A DNA stretch of 64,000 nucleotides. Source: Perognathus longimembris pacificus. Taxonomy: Eukaryota; Chordata; Mammalia; Rodentia; Heteromyidae. The stretch covers positions 11,211,528-11,275,527 of the forward strand of contig NC_063184.1 in NCBI RefSeq assembly GCF_023159225.1. The letters are read 5' to 3'. This document shows positions 33,385-64,000 of the stretch, one piece after another (position 1 is the stretch's first letter; each line of letters starts with the position of its first letter). The translations under genes were made by a program, and so were the position numbers. The notes under the pieces are model-generated. The model did no database searches, was not told the DNA's origin, and saw nothing but the letters and a program-made list of their open reading frames with translations.

Positions 33385-33489
33385 AGGAGCAGGTCCTCTA
33401 GTCCTGGCTGAGTCTTCAGATGACTGAAGTTCCTGCTGTCATTTTAACAAAGATTCAGTGTCAGAACTACGCAGCTATAGCAACCTTCA

Positions 33490-33751
33490 ACTTCTTTCTT
33501 TTCTCCTTTTCCTTCCCTCTTTCATTCTTCCTACTTTTTCCTTCCTTCTTCCCACTTTCTCTCCCTCTTTCCTTCCCTCCCTCTTTATCTCCCTTCCTCC
33601 CCTCCCTCTTCCCTTCCCTTCCCTTCCCCTTCCTTCCTTCCTTCCTTCCTTCCTTCCTTCCTTCCTTCCTTCCTTCCTTCCTTCCTTCCTTCCTTCCTTC
33701 CTTCCTTCCTTCTTTCCTTCCCTCCTTTCCTCTCCCTCCCTCTCTCTTTTT
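33490..33751. repeat. (CTTC)n pyrimidine tract
   Basis: Irregular pyrimidine sequence leading into about 20 perfect cttc units at about 33627-33710. The Pro-Ser-Phe-Leu frames within are artefacts. Confidence 0.95.
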
Positions 33752-33990
33752 CCTTTGTGCCAATACTGGGGCTTGACCTCAAGAGGCCTGGGGACTCTCG
33801 CTTAACTTTTTCACTCAAGACTGTTAGTTCTATCACTTGAGCCACAGCTTCACTTCCTGCTTTTGGGTGGCTAATTGAACTTGAGAGTTTCATGGACTTT
33901 CCTATCCCAGGATGGCTTCAAACTCTAATCCTTAGTTCTTTAGTCTCCTGAGTGGTCAAGATTACAGGCCTGAGCTACCGGCACATGGCT
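33752..33990 (-). mobile_element. Composite SINE
   Basis: Reverse copy: 'actggggcttgacctcaaga' to 'ttacaggcctgagctaccgg'. Its tail is the pyrimidine tract before it. Confidence 0.85.
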
Positions 33991-34384
33991 TTGTCCTTCA
34001 ATTTCTGATCTGATTTGCTCAAGATGCTAAACTTCAGACCTATTTTTTCACACAGCAGTAGTTAAACTAGACAAAGGGTAATTGCAGTGAGTTACTGTTG
34101 ATAATTTGACATGATTATCAGCTTTCACCACAGCCACCCATTGACAATTATTGTGGGATATTAGGTTGTGATGGGGAGGGAAAGGGGATGTGTTAGCAAT
34201 TACCAATGCTTCCCCCCCCCAACAAATTATTTCATTAAAGGGGTATAAACTGATTTTTCTGGTTCTATATTAGTTGGAATTATTCTACAATACTGAGACC
34301 TTAAGCTACTGTCTAAATTCTTCTCACCGGCCCCCCCAATGGAAAACTTGAACTGTTTCACTACAAAATAATAGGTTTTTAAAA

Positions 34385-34532
34385 TTAGCAGTACAAAGGG
34401 ATTTCATTGTGTTGTATACATACATACATACATATAATATGCATTCTTGCTGTGTAAGTGAGTCTTGAACTCGTAATCTTCCTTCACCTGTCTCTCAAGT
34501 GCTGGGATTTCAGATGCACTGCCATGTGTGAT
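34385..34532 (-). mobile_element. Repeat module fragment plus B1-like SINE piece
   Basis: 'gtacaaagggatttcattgt' (34391-34410) resembles the module at 2670. 'gagtcttgaactcgtaatct' to 'caagtgctgggatttcagat' (34459-34515) is the complement of a 7SL/B1 element. Confidence 0.55.
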
Positions 34533-34549
34533 TCTTAAAAATAAGTTAA

Positions 34550-34800
34550 GCTAGGTCCTGTTGGCTCATGCCTATAAATCCTAGCTACTCAGGAGACTGA
34601 GCTCTGAGGATGCGGTTCAAAGCCAGCCTGGTCAGGAAAGCCTCATTTCCAATTAATTACCGAAAGAGAAAAAAGAAAAGGAACTGTGTTTCAAGTGGTA
34701 GAGTACTAGCTTTGAGCAAAACCAAATAAGCAACTAACAAACAAGCTCAGGGACAATGCCCAGACTCTCAGTTCAAGCCCCAGAACAAGAACACACACAG
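34550..34800 (+). mobile_element. Composite SINE
   Basis: 'gttggctcatgcctataaat' to 'ctcagttcaagccccagaac'. It carries a small internal insertion near 34720-34745. Confidence 0.8.
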
Positions 34801-34912
34801 AAAAGTGTTGTTTTTTTTAAAGTTTAAAACTCCCTTTTATGAGTTTTAAAAAGTTTTCCATTGATAATGCCTTGCATTCAAAGCTTCTTTTACAATTTAA
34901 GAATTGATTTTT

Positions 34913-35138
34913 TAAAATTTATTTTTATTTATTTATTTTATTTTAGGCCAGTCCTGGGCCTTGGACTCAGGGCCTGAGCCGTGTCCCTGGCTTCTTCTTG
35001 CTCAAGGCTAGCACTCTGCCACTTGAGCCACAGCGCCACTTCTGGCCGTTTTCTGTATATGTGGTGCTGGGGAATCGAACCCAGGGCCTCATGTATACAA
35101 GGCAAGCGCTCTTGCCGCTAGGCCATATCCCCAGCCCC
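34913..35138 (-). mobile_element. Dimeric ID-like SINE with target-site duplication
   Basis: Reverse copy close to consensus, flanked by the 16-bp repeat ttaagaattgattttt at 34897-34912 and 35139-35154. Confidence 0.93.
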
Positions 35139-35249
35139 TTAAGAATTGATTTTTAACTTTTATTATTTTTCTGCATCTTCTGAGATATCATTTTATTCCT
35201 CTATTTTGTCATAGAATGAATTTGTAAAATTATCATTTAAAAGAGTAAA

Positions 35250-35435
35250 CTAGCTGGGTGCTGGTGGCTCATGCCTGTAATCCTCGCTACCCAAGAAGCT
35301 GAGATCTGAGGATCATGGTTCAAAGAAGTTTGTGAGACTCATATTTCTAATTAACCACCAAAAATGCCCAAGGATATGACTTGAATGAAAAGATAAGGGA
35401 CAGCACCCAGGACTTGAGAGTTCAAGACTCATTGC

Positions 35436-35438
<3 letters not shown>
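35250..35438 (+). mobile_element. Composite SINE
   Basis: 'gctgggtgctggtggctcat' at the head. The tail is followed by (CA)n at 35439-35480. Confidence 0.85.

Positions 35439-35480
<42 letters not shown>
35439..35480. repeat. (CA)n microsatellite
   Basis: About 21 CA units. Confidence 0.95.
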
Positions 35481-35484
<4 letters not shown>

Positions 35485-35577
35485 AAACCCAAACAAAAAG
35501 CCCAAATGGTACAATAGTATGAAGCTTGACAGATTGTGACCAAAGTGCTGGAATCACAATGGCATGAGTAACAAAAA

Positions 35578-35583
35578 TTTATT
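35578..35583 (-). terminator. ALPK1: ALPK1 polyadenylation signal (candidate)
   Basis: TTTATT on the + strand is AATAAA on the gene's strand, 450 bp past the stop codon. If used, the 3'UTR would include a SINE 3' half at 35783-35895. A more distal site is possible. Confidence 0.4.
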
Positions 35584-35782
35584 TCAAATAAGAGCTTTGT
35601 ATTTGTCCTGATCAGATGGGGCTCTTCTCCTTGTTGCCTTCGCTGTAAGATGGTTTACCATGGTTCTTCCCCACACACGCTCCTTAACTGTGGCAGCAGG
35701 AAAGAGACTCTGCACTATGTTGTTATGGCAATTCAACGAAGCCTGACGTTGACACTCAGCAGTTGCTCTCAGAAACCATTGG

Positions 35783-35895
35783 CCATGGAAATGGAACTGT
35801 GGCTTGAGTGGTAAAGTGCCAGCCTTGAATCAAAATTTAAATGAAAGCTGGAGACTCTGAGTTTAAGCCCCAGTTCCCACCATTCACCCCCCATC
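35783..35895 (+). mobile_element. Composite SINE, 3' half
   Basis: 'gaactgtggcttgagtggta' to 'gagtttaagccccagttccc'. It lies antisense within the presumed ALPK1 3'UTR. Confidence 0.65.
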
Positions 35896-36032
35896 AACTA
35901 AATCACGGGCCAGAATGAGCCTGTGGCCTGTCCAAGCCCCGAACTAGTATGGTATGCCATGTTCCAGGTGCCTGGAAGGAGAGAGACTCTGAGGTTGGAG
36001 AGGACCGAGGACTGTCACACGACCCATGCAGT

Positions 36033-57081
<21,049 letters not shown>

Positions 57082-57479
57082 CTGGAGAAGTGAAACGGAC
57101 CAGACAAGAAACACAGCCAGGACCCTAAAACAAGATCCCCTCACCCCCATCTTGGAGTTCTTAAATGAAAGCAACAGCCAAGACCCGCAGCCAAGTGGAA
57201 GAGCGTTCCTTATGAGGTGACTAAAGCCATGAGAAGAAGAAAAGATTAAGGAAAAATCTGATGAGTAGTTAAGGATAAAATATTTCCACCATTCCATTTA
57301 CCCCCATTATGATGCTAAAATTATAGGAGAGCTAAAGGTGTTTCCTGTTAAAATTCAAACAGTAAAGTATGGAGGACAAAACGAAATCAAAGCAATCCAT
57401 AGTTTCACCCCTCACCCTCTGTCTTCAGTTTCCCTCAGTCCTGTAGCCATTTTCCCTGGCAAGGGTGTCAAGAGGGTTT

Positions 57480-57660
57480 CTTCCAGAGCTTGCTTGTCTG
57501 ACTCTCTTACCTCCCTCCCTCCTTCCCTCCCTCCTTTTTTCCTCCTTCCTGTTCTCTCTCCTTGCCTTCCCCTTTCTTCTTCTTTTTCCTTTTGCCCCCT
57601 CTCTCATTCTTCTCTCCTCTTTTTCCTTTTGCTCTCTTTCCCTCTCCTCCTTTTGTTCCA
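57480..57660. repeat. Pyrimidine-rich tract
   Basis: Irregular C/T-rich DNA (ctccctccctccttccctcc and onward). Confidence 0.85.
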
Positions 57661-57732
57661 TTTTAGTCAGCCCTTCTTTTAGTCATCTGCATATCAATTT
57701 ATAACACCTTGATTTATTTATTGGATACACTC

Positions 57733-57980
57733 TTTTTTTGAGACAGGGTCTCACTGTGTAGCCCACGATGCCTTAAAAATTAAATTGTTATTATAAAGGT
57801 AATGTACAGAGGTGTTACAGTCACATAAGTCAGGTGAAGAGCACATTTCACTTTGGACAATGTTACTCCTTCCCTCACTTTCTTCCAGCTAGGCTGGCTT
57901 GGTCCAAATTTGTCATATACCTGCCACATCCTCCCAAGTAGTTGGGTTACAGGCATATTCCTCTATGCCCAGCTCGAGTG
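57733..57980 (-). mobile_element. B1-like SINE interrupted by the unnamed repeat module
   Basis: 'ttgagacagggtctcactgt' (57738-57757) and 'gtagttgggttacaggcata' (about 57938-57957) are the two ends of a reverse B1. Between them, 57770-57890 is the module 'gtacagaggtgttacagtca'. The module therefore inserted into a SINE. Confidence 0.65.
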
Positions 57981-59335
57981 GATACCTTTTACTTTAAGAA
58001 GAAATAAAGAATTCCAGATAATATTTTAAAATTGGTTTACATGATCATGTTTAGTTAATGAGCAAGAAATGAAGAAACAGGAGTGACATAAAAATGTAAC
58101 ATGAATAGGAAGTAAAAATAAATAAAGTGAATAAATATTTTTCATGGGAAAATGCTCTCTTAGGCCTTAGAGCGGTTTATATGATTAGTAGCCTGACCAA
58201 GGTGATCATTCACTATTATTATTATTTAAATTTACTACTACAAAACCAAGCTGAGTGCATTGTTAGCATGTTGGTTCACACATGCAGGCTGAAAAGCACA
58301 GTAAGCATTTGCCTACTACAGCATTACGCTACAAAGCACTGCTCTCTTGACAATGCAGTCTTATGTACTAACACTCATCCGGAAAAGTAAGGTGCCAGCC
58401 ATAATGTGAAACTTGTTAGATGAATAATTCACCCAGGCCTCGGCTGATCCTATCCTTAAGCTCATTTTCAGAAGGGGAGCTAAGGATTCAGAGGTTGAGT
58501 CACATGCTCCTGTCACATGACCTGTGACATCACAACTTGTCACATGACCTGTGCGCACAGCAACCATGCTCATCTCCCTTGAGTAAGCTGGAGGTTTGGA
58601 TGGCATTTAACTTAACATATACTACAAAATCAGTCGATGCAGTTGTTGAAAATATTAAATCTGGAGGCTGAGACATCTTTGAAATAAAAGGGTTTATTGA
58701 ACTGTGAACAAATGCTAGCCAGAGAAAGGGCCTAGTCCTGGAGCAAGTTTCCATAACTTCCAAAAGTAAAGCCAGATAGCGGTTGGGAAATGTTTATTGA
58801 ATGGCTAAGGCTTTTTATTTCTGTAATGAAAACTTAGAGAATGCAGACATAAGATATTTACAGTAGGTCTGCACTGCTTGTAGATAAGAGGGGTGTGAAT
58901 AGGCAAAGAGAGGGAAGCTTTGGAGTAGGAGGCTGTTCAATAAGAAGCAGCGATTGTTGTTTGGGCTTCTGGATTGGCTAGGCTGTAAGATGTGGTGGCA
59001 CCTAGGGGGTTGTGACAGGATTAAGGTTTTATCCTGTCATCCTCTCTGGCCATGTATGTTGCAGGATCCTCAGTAAGCCAGCCAATGCCTTCTTGCCCCT
59101 TTGATGAGTAGTTCTGTCTTGCTTCCTCCTTGGTGCCCATGTGCCTTCCAAACCCTTAAGTAATCGCAGGAACCACTGAGTGGCCGTGTTCAGAGGCAGG
59201 CTGCTCTAAAAAGTGACCTCGCTCTTTTCCTTATCAGTAATAAGGTCTTCCATCATTGCTTCTCTACCTGGCTTGTGAAGAATGTTCACACCCACCAGCT
59301 AATTGGAATCTCTCACCCCTCTCAAAGAGAAATGA
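57981..59335. other. ALPK1 intron, unique
   Basis: SINE-free. It contains a repeated motif TGTCACATGACCTGTG at 58511-58526 and 58538-58553. Otherwise there are no genes or repeats I can name. Confidence 0.45.
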
Positions 59336-59339
59336 AGAG

Positions 59340-59655
59340 CAAGGCACTGGAGGCTCACAAGAGTAATCCTGGCTACCCAGGTAGCTGACATCTGAGGACT
59401 GTGATTCAAAGCCAGCCCTGGCAGGCAAGTCTATGAGGCTTTTATCTCCAATCAACCACCCAAAAGGTGGAAGTAGAGCTGTGGCTCAAGTCATAGAGCA
59501 CTAGACTTGAGCAAAATTTTCTCAAGGGACAATGTCCAGGCCTGAGTTCAAGCCTCAGGACCAGCACGTGTAGCGTGCATGTGTGCATGCGGAAGCACAT
59601 GTGTACATGTCCTCATGCATGTGCGTGCGCACGCACGCGCGTGCACACACACACA
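59340..59655 (+). mobile_element. Composite SINE with alternating CG/CA tail
   Basis: 'ggcactggaggctcacaaga' to 'cctgagttcaagcctcagga'. The tail at 59567-59655 alternates purine and pyrimidine (gtgcgtgcgcacgcacgcgc) and is Z-DNA prone. Confidence 0.85.
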
Positions 59656-59889
59656 GTTAAAGGAGGAACTGAGGCTGAGAGCCTAAGTGATTTCCCAAAG
59701 TGGAAAATATCTAGAGGATCAGAGTCAGACAGGATCTCCTCCCCTCCTTCCTCTTCCACTTCCTCTCTCTCCCCATCACCTTCCCTTTTTCTTCCCTCTC
59801 CTCCTTTTCTTTCGCATTGTATTTATTTAATTGGGACAAGAAGCACATAAAATATAATTTATTTAAGCACCTATTTCTCTAGTGTTAAA

Positions 59890-60435
59890 TAATCTCACAC
59901 TGTGGCAAAGTAGATCTCCAAACGCTTTCCTCTTCTAAATTGAAGCCTCTACATGTTCAGCAACTTCTCTTCTCCTTAAATCTGGACAAACCACCATTCT
60001 GCTTCCGGTCCCTATGAATTTGTTACTTCAGCTACTTTGTATGAATGGAATCCACATTGCATTTGGATGCCTGGCTTCCTTCAGCGTGGTGCCCTCAAGC
60101 GTCATCCGTATTGAAGGAGGTGACAACACTTTGTCCCTTTTAATGATGTTCTGCTGTGCATGTGTACATGATTTGTTTATCCAACTCCTCAGCTGTTGTG
60201 AAGGGTGCTATGCGATCATAGATGTGCACCTGCCTCTTTGAGACCCTTCTCCAATTCTTTTCGTGAAGTGGGAATTTACCACACAGCCCAACCTGGCCTC
60301 AAACTAAGGATTCTCCTGCCTCATTCTCCACAGGGCTAGGATTAGAGGCATGAACTACCACAAGGGGCTACAATCCTTTTGGATATATTTACACCCCAAA
60401 GTGGGATTTCTGGATCTTATTAGATATTTTGGGGG
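59890..60435 (+). mobile_element. Ancient L1 3'UTR fragment with a B1-like insertion
   Basis: 'gctactttgtatgaatggaa', 'tgatttgtttatccaactcc', 'gcacctgcctctttgagacc' and 'aaagtgggatttctggatct' occur in the order of old L1M-type 3' ends. A reverse 7SL-like piece at about 60265-60370 ('cccaacctggcctcaaacta') interrupts it. Confidence 0.7.
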
Positions 60436-60827
60436 GTGAGGTTCATACTGTTTTCATTGGGGTTACACATCATTTTGCAATCTCAAACAAGAGGATTCCA
60501 TTTGCCCCACATTTTACCCCACATGTTAGGGATACAAGGCTCTTGAGGGTCAGTTTGTCCTCTGCTTTTCCACCATGGTTAGATCAAGGTCATTTGGAAC
60601 AATACCTATTGGAGCAAAATAGTTCCTTGGAGCTAGATCTGAACTCACTGCTGAGGCTACACAGTGGGTGTAGGGTGCTATTATATCTTTTGTTGTGATG
60701 AGACTATGGTAAGGGGAAAAAAAGACAAAATTAAATTCCTACGAAAAGAGTGTTTCTGTCATATTTTTTAAAAAGAGAAAGGAGAAAAAAGTTCTCAGGA
60801 GATAGTTTTAATGTCAATGCTTTGAAT

Positions 60828-60945
60828 TTTCCAATTAACTACCCCAAAAAGCCAGAAGAAGAGCCATGGATCAAGTGATAGAGCACTAGCATTGAGCACA
60901 AACGTTCAAGGATAGTGCCCAGGCCTTGAGTTCAAGCCCTAGGAC

Positions 60946-60992
<47 letters not shown>
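60828..60992 (+). mobile_element. Composite SINE, 3' half, with (CA)n tail
   Basis: 'agccatggatcaagtgatag' to 'cttgagttcaagccctagga'; (CA)n at 60949-60992. Confidence 0.8.
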
Positions 60993-60996
<4 letters not shown>

Positions 60997-60999
60997 CAA

Positions 61000-62855
61000 T
61001 AAAAGAAAGAAAGAAAAAGAGAAGAGAGGAAAAAGAAATCTGGATAATGTGTCTTTGCTTTGCTGTTTCAGGATTGGAGGGAAATCCAGTCACATGGTCA
61101 GTGAAGAGTGAGGCAGAGTGAGGCAGGTGTTTGATAGAAGACACAGAACACAATGGAAAAAAGATTGAAAAGAAAAACTCCATCATTTCATCCTCTGTGA
61201 CAAAATATCAGCAATTGACAAAAACTGGCTCTGGAAGTAAGTGTGGGTAAAATTTGTAGAAGAGTCAATGCTAAATAATAGGTCATGCAGATCACCTCTC
61301 TAAAGCTGATCTCAGGAAATAGTGAACCATTTTACTTGTCATCTCTTCTTTTCACCCACTCTGAGGCTTGATGGATGTTCCTGGAAACCAAGAAGGGGAA
61401 AAAGAAGAGGCCCAGGCTCTGTGGCACAGGGTGGAAGGAAGCTGCTCTCTTTCAAGGAGCTCCTCTGCAAGCTCGTGTGCTTTGCTCTTGGCTGTGGCCA
61501 CTGGAGGACCCCTCCCCCAGCACCTGTAAACTGAGGCTGGGAGCAGGCCATTCTGCACCCTGCACGAACATGCCATATCTTTGAGCAGGGAACATTGCCT
61601 AATCTATTTTTCCCCCCTTCTCCTCTTAATAGATCGGAGCACAAAAGCCCAAGAGAGGGTGACCTGCCAGACAAAAGGGCCTTTGAGTTCCTTGGAAAAG
61701 TAGACTTGGAGGAGGATGGAATGGATCCAAGTGGCCCTATTATTTCCACTTGCACTAATTAGACATTTTTCTGTCAGCTATTGAGGACCGCCGAGAGGCC
61801 AAACTCACTGAATTCATTTCTAAAGTGTTTACAGAAGTTTGCATCTGTTTGTGTCTCTTCAGGAGGAAAATAAGCACTTCAATAGCATTGTGGAAAATCT
61901 CAACGAAGCATCCTATTCTAGAGGGCCTTGGCATGGTTGGCAGCTGCATAATTTAGCTCGGTTCGGGGCCCAAGCCCCTCACATCTCTCTCCAAAGCCTA
62001 ACGATGCAAAATGCAGTAGAAGTCATCTCAGGAGAATCTTTTCTTTCCTCTCCTTTCTTTCTTTCTTTTTCTCCCCCCCTCCCCTTTTTGCTCTCCCTCT
62101 TTTGAAATGGCAGCATGCTGTGCATAACATACAGAGTTAGGTGGGTATCATTCTTGCAGCCGGCGCTCTTGTGTGGCTACCCACACTCTGAGAAATTAAT
62201 ACCCACTTTCATTTGCTGCCAACGGAGCGGATCGTGAATTCCTCAACAGCAAAGCAGCATGCTTCACCCATCCCGGAATCTCCCCGTCACGTACAGTGGG
62301 GAGCACTCTGACATCAGAGGGCGAGAAATGAAAGGAGCCTGAGTGTGTGGTAGGGAAGGGACAACCAAAGAGAAAAGTCTCCCTAGTGGCAAAATGGGCC
62401 TGGGTTCTACACAATCAGATTGACATGAAAGAGAGTGCCTCCCCTCCCCCACCTCCTAAAAATAATGAAAGAAAGAAAGTAAAAGAAAATAACATAAAAA
62501 CCCGGACCCAAAGACAACACACACTCACACATACAGCGTCTTTGAAATGCATATTGATCGACACAGAATTTGATTCTCTGGAATGTTCTTTTGTTTGAAT
62601 TTTTCGGGCCACCGTAGACTGACCATGTCAGAGGATTCACAAATAGGATCTTATGGGTCATGTCATATGGATGATGTCATGTTAGAAACTAAATGAGAAT
62701 TCTATTCCATTGTCTTTTCTCAGAGACTGACTTCAAGAAAAAAGTGTCTGAACAACCACACATTAGATTTTGTTGTTGCTGAGTGATCATGTCAAATAAA
62801 ATATTTAGAAGTGGATATGACAATGTGCTGAGTTCCAAAAGACAGGCTTGCAAAT
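61000..62855. promoter_or_regulatory. SINE-free block in an ALPK1 intron, candidate conserved non-coding element
   Basis: About 1.85 kb with no SINE. The parts at 61760-62025 and 62130-62345 look constrained, with cAMP-response-like 'cccgtcacgtacagtg' and 'tctgacatcagagggc'. I searched it by eye for the missing ALPK1 5' exon (conserved blocks AKEMKWPF and EKWQYKQ) and did not find it. Confidence 0.35.

Positions 62856-62857
<2 letters not shown>

Positions 62858-62900
<43 letters not shown>
62858..62900. repeat. (CA)n microsatellite
   Basis: About 21 CA units. Confidence 0.95.
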
Positions 62901-62904
<4 letters not shown>

Positions 62905-63670
62905 TGTTGTGTTTTCACATCTGCTGTCACTTTGGGAAATCTGGGTTTCTAATTGAGTTTAAGACATAAAAGGAACTTTGCGGCTAGGAGGCTGAGTCAG
63001 GTGGCTGAGGAATTAAACCCCACGATGAGATTTTGATACACAGATGATGGAAAAAATGCTAAAGAGCCTTTTCTAAGGGCTTTTGCTGAACAGCAACAAG
63101 AAAAAGTGTGCTGTTTTCATGGTTCCTGGCGTTAGCGCCAGCCCCTCCTGATACTGAGCATCGAGTTGGTCCTAGCTGTGAGTTCAAAGCCACGAAGTGT
63201 TCACAGCCACGGCAATGGCAGCTGTTCTCACAGGGAGCTGTGGGAAGGGGCTCAGAACTGGAGCCATCTGGCACAGCAACTGGCAGGAGCAGTGTGAAGG
63301 GAAATTATTGCTGCATAGCAAATTGGAAGATAGGGAACAGGAAGGGAAGATGGGGGGGGGGGCATGTCCTGAGGTGAAGAATTAGCAAAATAAATGAGAA
63401 GTGATTGATGTTTGACAAGGTATGCACCAGCAGCACAAGCCTAGGAACAGTAGCGAGCATCAAGATGGACTGCTCAAGGTCAGAGGAAGGCCAAATATGG
63501 CACACTCCCTATTTGACCATCCACAAAATGTGAGAAGGAGAAAAGAGAGACTCAACTTCCATTAAGGTGTATGCTGTGCTCAATTAACATCTCCTTGGCC
63601 TCTCCTTCATTTTAGCAGTGGAAAATACAGATTGGAAAACAGTTTTAAGCATTTTTTAAATCTCAATATC
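62901..63670. other. ALPK1 intron, unique
   Basis: No gene or SINE is seen. A poly-G run is at 63353-63361. Confidence 0.45.
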
Positions 63671-63674
63671 TAAA

Positions 63675-63926
63675 GAGAGCTGGGCACCAATGGCTCACAC
63701 CTGTAATCCTAGCTACTTAGGAGGCTGAGATCTGAGGATCGCAGTTTGAAGTCAGCCTGGGTGGGAAAGTCCCTGAGACTCTTATCTCCAATTAACTACC
63801 CCCGCCATGCAAGAAAAAGCTGAAAAAGAAAAAGAAGTGTAGCTATGGCTCAAGTGGTAGAGCATTAGTTTTGAGCAAGAAAAGCTTAAGGACAGTCTCC
63901 AACCCCTGAGTTCAAGTCTCAGTACC

Positions 63927-63968
<42 letters not shown>
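63675..63968 (+). mobile_element. Composite SINE with (CA)n tail
   Basis: 'gctgggcaccaatggctcac' to 'cctgagttcaagtctcagta', then (CA)n at 63930-63968, at the window's right edge. Confidence 0.85.
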
Positions 63969-63971
<3 letters not shown>

Positions 63972-64000
63972 TATGTATATAGATAGATAGAGATATACAC

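Noticed and set aside
61339..61755. 138-codon frame on the - strand as the missing ALPK1 5' exon
   Set aside because: The translation shows none of the expected N-terminal ALPK1 blocks and no fitting donor in phase 0.

Overview
This is mammalian genomic DNA. It has intron-split genes with GT-AG junctions, a CpG-rich developmental promoter, dense SINEs, ancient L2, MIR and MLT1-type relics, and many (CA)n, (GA)n and (CTTC)n microsatellites. The commonest young SINE is a dimer of tRNA-Ala-derived ID units, with a poly(A) tail and perfect target-site duplications. ID-type SINEs point to a rodent. From memory, a dimeric ID of this layout is characteristic of geomyoid rodents (kangaroo rats, pocket mice, pocket gophers), so I infer a non-murid rodent of that kind. 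The gene order fits the mammalian NEUROG2-ALPK1 neighbourhood (human 4q25).

Left part (1-8.3 kb). SINEs and purine repeats are followed by a GC-rich, SINE-poor domain holding NEUROG2 on the + strand. NEUROG2 has a TATA box at 5352-5360, a non-coding first exon, a 373-bp intron and one coding exon (6097-6879, 260 residues) with an intact neurogenin bHLH. The C-terminal tail ends differently from human and mouse NEUROG2. The 3'UTR contains a (TG)n tract and a SINE.

Middle part (8.3-35.5 kb). I see no protein-coding gene here. Repeat-rich DNA alternates with SINE-free blocks (about 10.2-12.6, 14.3-15.7, 18.6-18.9, 28.9-30.0 and 30.8-32.3 kb) that look like conserved non-coding or enhancer DNA. 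This is typical around a proneural gene. An X-box-like palindrome and a CTCF-like motif lie at 14.6-14.8 kb.

Right part (35.5-64 kb). This holds ALPK1 on the - strand, convergent with NEUROG2. Eleven exons could be placed by splice sites, phase and recalled protein similarity. Together they give one uninterrupted frame of 1155 codons plus stop, corresponding to about residue 93 to the end of the 1244-residue human protein. It covers most of the N-terminal ADP-heptose sensor, a long disordered middle in one 2140-bp exon, and the C-terminal alpha-kinase domain. The exon or exons for the first ~92 residues and the promoter were not found and probably lie beyond 64 kb.

The two genes act in unrelated processes: NEUROG2 in neurogenesis, ALPK1 in innate sensing of bacterial sugar metabolites through TIFA and NF-kB. 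They are neighbours by synteny only. I found no convincing undescribed system. The most interesting items are the altered NEUROG2 C-terminus, a (GGA)n tract almost touching an ALPK1 splice donor, a U6 snRNA fragment with its own target-site duplication, the nested SINEs, and an unnamed repeat module present several times.
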